A stretch of DNA of 28,810 bases from Lentisphaeria bacterium (GTDB taxonomy: Bacteria > Verrucomicrobiota > Lentisphaeria > Victivallales > Victivallaceae), in NCBI GenBank assembly GCA_900768505.1, contig CAAGED010000044.1:1-28810 (forward strand), read 5' to 3'. The notes below the pieces were generated by a model. That model was not told the DNA's origin. It ran no database searches and saw only the letters and a program-made list of their open reading frames with translations. The first letter of the stretch is position 1. Each line of letters opens with the position of its first letter. This document shows, in pieces, positions 24,295 through 28,810 of this stretch. The position numbers and the translations under genes are program-made.

Positions 24295-24465
24295 TTAGAG
24301 GCTGATCGCTTCGCAGGGGCATTCGCCAACGCAAGCACCGCACTCAATGCAGGTAGCTTCGTCAATCTGAGCGGCGCCGTCAGCCATGGAAATTGCACTT
24401 ACCGGGCAGGCGTTAACACAGCTCTCGCAACCACAGCACTTTTCTTTATCAACCTTTGCAGCCAT
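24295..24465 (-). CDS. 2[4Fe-4S] ferredoxin
   Basis: This small soluble electron carrier of clostridial type has 56 residues starting MAAKVDKEK. Two cluster motifs are complete: CxxCxxCxxxCP with Cys10, Cys13, Cys16 and Cys20, and a second set with Cys39, Cys42, Cys45 and Cys49, each ending in Cys-Pro. Two further Cys (11 and 51) are extra. The overall acidity and length match ferredoxins of anaerobes that accept electrons from pyruvate:ferredoxin oxidoreductase or hydrogenases. AAGGAG lies 8 nt before the ATG, and there are a promoter and a strong terminator of its own, so it is probably a well-expressed single gene. The AT-rich DNA around it contrasts with its GC-richer coding sequence. Confidence 0.96.
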   Translation of the reverse strand: MAAKVDKEKCCGCESCVNACPVSAISMADGAAQIDEATCIECGACVGECPCEAISL

Positions 24466-24595
24466 TTTGAATTCTCCTTAAAATATTTAGGGTTGTTAAT
24501 TCTTAAACAATCGTATTTCCAATCACGGGAGTCGGGGGAAAAAGATTTTTTCCGACGAATCCGGCGATGGTAAAAACGAATTATTACACCGGCTC

Positions 24596-24624
24596 AATAT
24601 ACACGATAACGCCGTTTTTTGCAA
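24596..24624 (-). promoter_or_regulatory. Promoter of the ferredoxin gene
   Basis: On the minus strand TTGCAA (24624-24619) and TATATT (24601-24596) are separated by 17 bp, giving a leader of about 125 nt before ATG 24465. Confidence 0.65.
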
Positions 24625-24797
24625 GAAATAAAAAATCATTATTAAGGATTTTATAGTTTTTTTAAGTTATAAAAAATAAAATCGTAAAATACGGGGAAGC
24701 TGTGACTTGTTTTTATAAAATATCAGGATATATTAAGATTTTTGTATAACTGGAAATTTCAATATTTTGTAAAAAATTAATATAGGTCGTTTCAGCA

Positions 24798-24817
24798 GGT
24801 GCACCGAACCGTGCGCC
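24798..24817 (+). other. GC-rich hairpin in the methyltransferase/MTHFR leader
   Basis: GGTGCAC (24798-24804) pairs with GTGCGCC (24811-24817) with one G-U pair and a 6-nt loop, in an otherwise AT-rich leader, followed by AAGGGG 14 nt before the ATG. It does not match a riboswitch consensus I can recall. Confidence 0.4.
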
Positions 24818-24849
24818 GGCAAAACGCTCAAGGGGTGTAATTCCAAATT

Positions 24850-26691
24850 ATGGCAGATGGCGTACAGTGGAAAATTTCACAATTGTTCAACAATGGCGTG
24901 GCGGTTTTTGATGGTGCGGTAGGCAGCGAAATCTACAAACTTGGCTTTTTTGTCAATGTTTCATACGAAAACCTCTCACTGGCCGCCCCGGCAAAAATCA
25001 AAGCCATTCATACCGCATACCTGGATTCCGGAGCCGACGTGCTAACTACCAACTCATACGCCGCAAACCGGCAGAGTTTAAGTCGTTACGGCTTGGCAGA
25101 CAAAGTGCGGGAAATCAATATTGCCGCAGTGGAATTAGCCAGGGAGGCAATCGACGAAGCGAAGCGCACTGCACTTATCGCCGGCTCCATCAGTAGTTTG
25201 AATCATAATGAATCAATCGACCATAAAACCGCCTTGGATATAATTCAGGAGCAGGCAGCGGCGCTGATTGACGGCGGATGCGACTTTCTGATGTTTGAAA
25301 CCACTCCTTCGCGTTTCGATGCCCAAATCGCCCTGGAAGTTGCGGCGGCCTGCCGATTTCCCGCCATTGTAAGTTTTGCCGTCAACGCTCGTTTGGAGCT
25401 TGCCGACCGCACCAATTTGCAGGATATTTATCCGGAATTACTCAATAATAAATTTATCGTCGCACTTGGATTGAACTGCATTATCGGCCCGGAACAGATG
25501 CTGGAAGCCACGGAAGCAGCCTTGAAATTGGGTTCACTGCCACTGCTGGTTCAGCCTAATTCCGGCGCGCCCCGGGAAATTGATCACCGGATGCTCAACA
25601 TGTGCAGCCCGGAATATTTCACCACCTACGCATTGCGCTACCTTAATCTGGGGGTTAAAGGCATAGGCGGTTGCTGCGGAATATCTCCGGCGCATATCCG
25701 CGAAGCGGCACTGGCCATCAAGCCGCTGGCACGCGGCGTAAAAAATGTGGCCATACTAAATGAGAAAACTGCTATTGCCCCCCTGCCCCCGGTCGAACCG
25801 GCAAGCCGTTCCAAGTTTGCCGCTAAATTGGGACGCGGGGAATGGGTCACCGAGATTGAAATTACCCCTCCCAGAGGCTTCGACATGAGCGACGTCCTGG
25901 GCAAGGCGCAGATTTGTAAAGATTCCGGCATTGATGCAATTAATCTGCCGGACGGCCCCCGGGCCAGCAGCCGTATCGCCACCATGGTAGCCGCTTTGGA
26001 AATTCAGGAAAAAGTAGGTATCGAGGTAGTGCTGCATCTTTGCTGCCGGGACAAAAACTTAATCGGCCTGCAAGCCGATTTGCTCGGTTGCAGTTGTAAA
26101 AAATTAAATAATATTCTTTTTATCACCGGCGATCCGCCTAAATTGGGTGATTTTCCCTTTGCCTCCGGTGTGTTTGACGTGGATTCCATCGGGCTGCTGA
26201 AATTGGCAAACCAACTTAACCACGGCATCGACGCCTCCGGAAAAAGACTGGATCAGGTAACGACCATCTTCCCGGGTGCCGGTGCCGATCCCAACGCATT
26301 GGATTTGGATCGGGAACTGGAGCGCTTGCGCCAAAAGGTGGAGGCGGGGGCCGAATACATTATTACCCAGCCGGTATTTGAAGCCGAAGCACTGATTAAA
26401 TTTATTGAAAAAATGCGCTCCAAACAGATTACAACACCGCTGATTGCAGGAGTTTGGCCGTTGGGCAGCCTGCGCAATGCCGAATTTATGCGTACGGAGG
26501 TGCCCGGGGTGGTGATTCCAGACGAAATCATGTTGCGTATGGGGAAATCCCCGGAAAAAGAATTACAGCGTGCCGAAGGAATTGCCATTGCCATCGAAAC
26601 CATGAAAAAAATTCGTCCATACATCCAGGGGATTCAGGTAAGCGCCCCCTTTGGCAACGTAAAAAGCGCCATCAGCGTAATCAAAGGATAA
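24850..26691 (+). CDS. Bifunctional homocysteine S-methyltransferase / methylenetetrahydrofolate reductase
   Basis: The 613-residue protein joins two enzymes of methionine synthesis, as in Bacillus YitJ. Residues of about 1-300 form a BHMT/MetH-type homocysteine methyltransferase barrel. The start VAVFDGAVGSEIYKLG is typical, and the zinc Cys ligands are visible as C210 (GLNC) and C275/C276 (GGCCGISP). Residues of about 325-613 form a MetF-type barrel that reduces 5,10-methylene-THF to 5-methyl-THF with FAD: VTEIEITPPRGFD, NLPDGPRASSR, NILFITGDPP, and YIITQPVFEAEAL. There is no cobalamin or activation domain, so it is not MetH; the first domain may use methyl-THF only with a partner, or another methyl donor. 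The ribosome site AAGGGG is 14 nt away, which is long. It lies 127 bp upstream of the aminotransferase. Confidence 0.94.
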   Translation: MADGVQWKISQLFNNGVAVFDGAVGSEIYKLGFFVNVSYENLSLAAPAKIKAIHTAYLDSGADVLTTNSYAANRQSLSRYGLADKVREINIAAVELAREAIDEAKRTALIAGSISSLNHNESIDHKTALDIIQEQAAALIDGGCDFLMFETTPSRFDAQIALEVAAACRFPAIVSFAVNARLELADRTNLQDIYPELLNNKFIVALGLNCIIGPEQMLEATEAALKLGSLPLLVQPNSGAPREIDHRMLNMCSPEYFTTYALRYLNLGVKGIGGCCGISPAHIREAALAIKPLARGVKNVAILNEKTAIAPLPPVEPASRSKFAAKLGRGEWVTEIEITPPRGFDMSDVLGKAQICKDSGIDAINLPDGPRASSRIATMVAALEIQEKVGIEVVLHLCCRDKNLIGLQADLLGCSCKKLNNILFITGDPPKLGDFPFASGVFDVDSIGLLKLANQLNHGIDASGKRLDQVTTIFPGAGADPNALDLDRELERLRQKVEAGAEYIITQPVFEAEALIKFIEKMRSKQITTPLIAGVWPLGSLRNAEFMRTEVPGVVIPDEIMLRMGKSPEKELQRAEGIAIAIETMKKIRPYIQGIQVSAPFGNVKSAISVIKG

Positions 26692-26818
26692 AATCTACGT
26701 TATACACTTAACTAATCCGCCTTCACTTGAAGAGCGGTCAACGATATTTAATTAGAAAAATAGCTTCCGAAACAACCAGAATATTCATCGGAAGGCACTA
26801 ATAAACCAAGAGGTCATT

Positions 26819-28003
26819 ATGAAAGATCTGAAAGCAACAACCGGTTTCATGAGCAATTTGACGCCATCGGCCACTCTCGCCATCACCGCCAAAGCAAAAG
26901 CAATGAAAGCTCAGGGGTTGGACGTATGCAGCATGTGCGCCGGCGAACCCGATTTCGATACGCCGCAGGTAATTAAAGACGCCTGCATAAAAGCGCTTAA
27001 CGAGGGCAAGGTGACATATACTCCGGCCAGCGGCATTATGGAATTGAAACAGGTTATTGCAAAAAAATTTGCTCATGACAACCAAATTCAGGTTAAACCG
27101 GAGCAAATTGTCATCGCTCCGGGAGCCAAATTTTCGGTTTTCAGTGCCATTGCAGCCCTTTGCGGCCCTGGGGACGAAGTGATTATCGGCGCACCCTACT
27201 GGCTGAGTTATCCGGAAATGGTTCGTTCCACCGGCGCGAAATTGGTGGAAATTCCCACCAAGGCTGACAATAATTATGAAATTGACCCGGCTGATTTGGA
27301 AAAAGCCGTCAGCGACAAAACCAAATTATTGATTCTCAATACACCCTCCAACCCCACCGGCGCCGTATATCGCCGCGAGACGTTGGAAAAAATTGCTGCA
27401 GTTGCCGTAAAGCACAACTTCATGGTCTTGGCGGACGAAATTTATGAAAAATTAGTTTATGACGCCGACAAACCCCACGTCAGTATTGCCTCCCTTAATC
27501 CGGAAATTGCCGAATTGACCGTCACCGTCAACGGTTTCAGCAAAACTTACGCAATGACCGGCTGGCGTCTGGGATACTTAGCCGCTCCACTGTGGCTTGC
27601 CAAAAAAATCATTGCTTTCCAGAGTCACACCACCAGCAATCCGACCACCTTTGTACAATGGGCGGGCATCGCCGCCTTGGAAGAGGCTGGTGACGACGTA
27701 GTAAAAATGCGGCAGGCATTTGCGGAACGCCGTAATTTGATTTGCAGCCTGGTAGCTAAAATTCCGGGAGTAAAATGTATTCGTCCCCAAGGCGCATTTT
27801 ATCTGCTTTGTGACGTTTCGTCATTTGGCATGAAGTCGGAGGAGTTTTGCACCAAGTTGTTGGATGAAGTAGGTCTGGCCGCCATTCCCTGCGCCGCTTT
27901 TGGCGCCGAAGGCGATATCCGTCTCTCCTATGCCTGCAGCAATGCCAATATTGAAAGCGCAATTGATCGTTTGGCACGTTTTTGTGCCTCTCACAGCAAA
28001 TAA
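26819..28003 (+). CDS. Class I aminotransferase, aspartate aminotransferase type
   Basis: This PLP enzyme exchanges amino groups between aspartate and 2-oxoglutarate, or related pairs. The 394 residues match the subgroup I-beta (thermophile/Bacillus type) aspartate aminotransferases. AGEPDFDTP lies at about 41-49, TYTPASGIMELK follows, and NTPSNPTGAVY gives the cofactor-binding Asn. ADEIYEKLVYD holds the Asp that contacts the PLP ring nitrogen, and the PLP Lys is in GFSKTYAMTGWRLGY (K242). The final Arg, which binds the substrate carboxylate, is in DIRLSYACS. AGGT just before the ATG is a weak ribosome site. Aromatic or prephenate aminotransferase activity occurs in this subgroup and cannot be excluded. 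Confidence 0.92.
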   Translation: MKDLKATTGFMSNLTPSATLAITAKAKAMKAQGLDVCSMCAGEPDFDTPQVIKDACIKALNEGKVTYTPASGIMELKQVIAKKFAHDNQIQVKPEQIVIAPGAKFSVFSAIAALCGPGDEVIIGAPYWLSYPEMVRSTGAKLVEIPTKADNNYEIDPADLEKAVSDKTKLLILNTPSNPTGAVYRRETLEKIAAVAVKHNFMVLADEIYEKLVYDADKPHVSIASLNPEIAELTVTVNGFSKTYAMTGWRLGYLAAPLWLAKKIIAFQSHTTSNPTTFVQWAGIAALEEAGDDVVKMRQAFAERRNLICSLVAKIPGVKCIRPQGAFYLLCDVSSFGMKSEEFCTKLLDEVGLAAIPCAAFGAEGDIRLSYACSNANIESAIDRLARFCASHSK

Positions 28004-28016
28004 TGGATAATTATAA

Positions 28017-28046
28017 TAGAGCCAATTTTTAAAAAAATTGGCTCTA
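28017..28046 (+). terminator. Terminator-like hairpin after the aminotransferase gene
   Basis: TAGAGCCAATTTTT (28017-28030) is complementary to AAAAATTGGCTCTA (28033-28046), 13 bp after the stop codon. The stem is long but no T-run follows on the plus strand; the symmetry would let it act in either direction. Confidence 0.6.
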
Positions 28047-28324
28047 CTTGCAGACAACTGGATATTGTGAGGAAAAATACAATATTCAAGTCATCAATCA
28101 TTTCCGAAAAGGAATATTGCGCTCGCTCTGTCGCTGGTGGAATCGTCGCTCTGCGATTGAGCCGGTGATTGCTCCTTGCAAGAGTGAACATAAAATGGAT
28201 CGCAATCAACTTCGATGGAACTTGGGAATGAATTGAATGTGTTTTTTTTTCTGCAGCAGAATTCAACTTCCGGAAGTTGTTACGGGCGTTCTCCCTGTTT
28301 TTATACCGATTTTTCAAGCTTGTC

Positions 28325-28354
28325 TTGATTCAATTGGCCTACTAATTGAATCAA
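28325..28354. repeat. Perfect 11-bp inverted repeat
   Basis: TTGATTCAATT (28325-28335) and AATTGAATCAA (28344-28354) surround an 8-nt loop. No T-run follows on either strand. Confidence 0.55.
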
Positions 28355-28387
28355 AGCGGCTCAAAAAGGTTTGGAAAAGGAAGAGCG

Positions 28388-28429
28388 CGAGAAGGAAAGA
28401 ACCTTTCCTCAAAAGGTTTTCCCTTCTCG
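28388..28429. repeat. Long imperfect hairpin
   Basis: CGAGAAGG (28388-28395) pairs with CCTTCTCG (28422-28429), and the inner AAGAACCTTT region pairs with AAAGGTTTT with a small bulge, leaving a loop of about 5 nt. It lies 33 bp after the preceding inverted repeat and is followed by the shared 16-bp string. Confidence 0.55.
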
Positions 28430-28437
28430 TATCTGGC

Positions 28438-28453
28438 TTTTGCATAAGCGACT
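28438..28453. repeat. 16-bp repeat, inverted copy of 1344-1359
   Basis: TTTTGCATAAGCGACT is the exact reverse complement of 1344-1359. Both copies lie in gaps next to hairpins, suggesting a dispersed intergenic element, though a chance match of this length in AT-rich DNA is possible. Confidence 0.4.
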
Positions 28454-28714
28454 AATTAACGATACTGAAAGTATTTACAATAAAAAATATATACTGCATA
28501 GGTGGTATTTTTAAGTAATAAATCAGTAACAAATGAAATAAATAATAATTTTTATATGGGCAAAAAAACACTTGCAGATTACCTGCTGATATCAGGAGAA
28601 TAATAAAAACTCATACCCGATTTGCATACATATCTGGCAGATAATTCGCTCCACCGCATTTAAACCGCTTACGGAGGAAAATCTCCAGAATTGAATCATC
28701 AGGTGGGTAAGAAC

Positions 28715-28810
28715 CTATTTTTCTTTATAGGTTTTGACAATGCCCTTGACCAGGGTGCGAATATCTTTTTCATTAACATACGCCACCTCCGCCAACTTGC
28801 GCAAGGCAGT
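28715..28810 (-). CDS. C-terminal end of an unidentified protein (partial)
   Basis: On the minus strand an open frame enters from the right edge and runs 31 codons to a TAG at 28717-28715. The visible residues include LRKLAEVAYVNEKDIRTL and end VKTYKEK, a helical, charged C-terminus with coding-like composition. The gene begins outside the window and the family cannot be told from this fragment. A clear terminator is not visible downstream. Confidence 0.6.
   Translation of the reverse strand, partial: TALRKLAEVAYVNEKDIRTLVKGIVKTYKEK

Larger units (their letters stand above)
24466..24849. other. Divergent intergenic region between ferredoxin and methyltransferase genes
   Basis: It holds the ferredoxin ribosome site and promoter on the left and the leader of the methyltransferase/MTHFR gene on the right, including a GC-rich hairpin. 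For the rightward gene a weak promoter pair TTGTTT-16 bp-TATATT near 24708-24735 is possible. No gene is seen. Confidence 0.5.
28004..28714. other. Hairpin-rich intergenic region
   Basis: About 710 bp with no gene I can support; several open frames of 60-108 codons on both strands lack ribosome sites and recognisable protein character. It contains the aminotransferase hairpin, two further strong hairpins (28325-28354 and 28388-28429), a 16-bp repeat shared with 1344-1359, and a palindrome TATCTGGCAGATA at 28631-28643. Confidence 0.55.

Noticed and set aside
24780..24849. SAM, SAH or cobalamin riboswitch before the methyltransferase/MTHFR gene
   Set aside because: A hairpin is present, but I could not match conserved core sequences of these classes, so I list only a hairpin.
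27991..28317. 108-codon minus-strand frame overlapping the aminotransferase end
   Set aside because: It crosses the terminator-like hairpin and the aminotransferase stop, and its product has no domain character or ribosome site.
1..28810. CRISPR array, integron attC sites, insertion sequences or rRNA genes
   Set aside because: No regularly spaced direct repeats, transposase or integrase frames, or rRNA-like sequence were seen anywhere in the window.

Overview
The window is a stretch of bacterial chromosome, mostly housekeeping genes, with no operon-scale mobile element or CRISPR array. Several features point to a Gram-negative member of the PVC group, most likely Lentisphaerota/Victivallales: a pseudopilin-like (H-X9-DG/DUF1559-type) protein end at the left edge, an LPS heptosyltransferase, a secreted serpin, an enlarged signal peptidase I, and anaerobe-style genes (2[4Fe-4S] ferredoxin, RNase Y, CvfB). 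The taxonomic placement is inferred from protein character; no rRNA is present.

Layout. (1) 3-1249, plus strand: the 3' end of a pseudopilin-like gene, then an unrecognised two-helix membrane protein with its own promoter and terminator. (2) 8587-1410, minus strand: a compact gene run rarA > 5-formyl-THF cyclo-ligase > rny > alr > aldehyde dehydrogenase > cvfB. (3) 8588-9426: a long AT-rich gap with inverted repeats and one weak small ORF, followed by a tRNA-Leu(UAG) with a near-consensus promoter. (4) 11717-9572, minus strand: a PP2C-type phosphatase and a secreted serpin. (5) 12046-22797, plus strand: an EF-G-like GTPase, an ornithine-type decarboxylase, a WaaF-like heptosyltransferase, a DEAD-box RNA helicase, lepA, lepB and purU. 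(6) 24465-22815, minus strand: a short ferredoxin and a lone, apparently intact phage-type terminase large subunit. (7) 24850-28003, plus strand: a homocysteine S-methyltransferase/MTHFR fusion and an aspartate-type aminotransferase. (8) 28004-28714: a hairpin-rich gap, then the 3' end of a minus-strand gene running off the right edge.

Themes. One-carbon folate metabolism recurs: 5-formyl-THF cyclo-ligase, PurU, and the MTHFR/homocysteine methyltransferase fusion. Translation and RNA turnover recur too: EF-G-like, LepA, DEAD-box helicase, RNase Y, CvfB. Envelope functions are Alr, WaaF, LepB and the pseudopilin. The features most worth a second look are the solitary terL, the EF-G-like protein whose catalytic His is replaced by Tyr, the serpin with a lengthened Ala/Ser/Gly reactive loop, and repeat or hairpin elements in the gaps. 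I did not find a clearly new multi-gene system.
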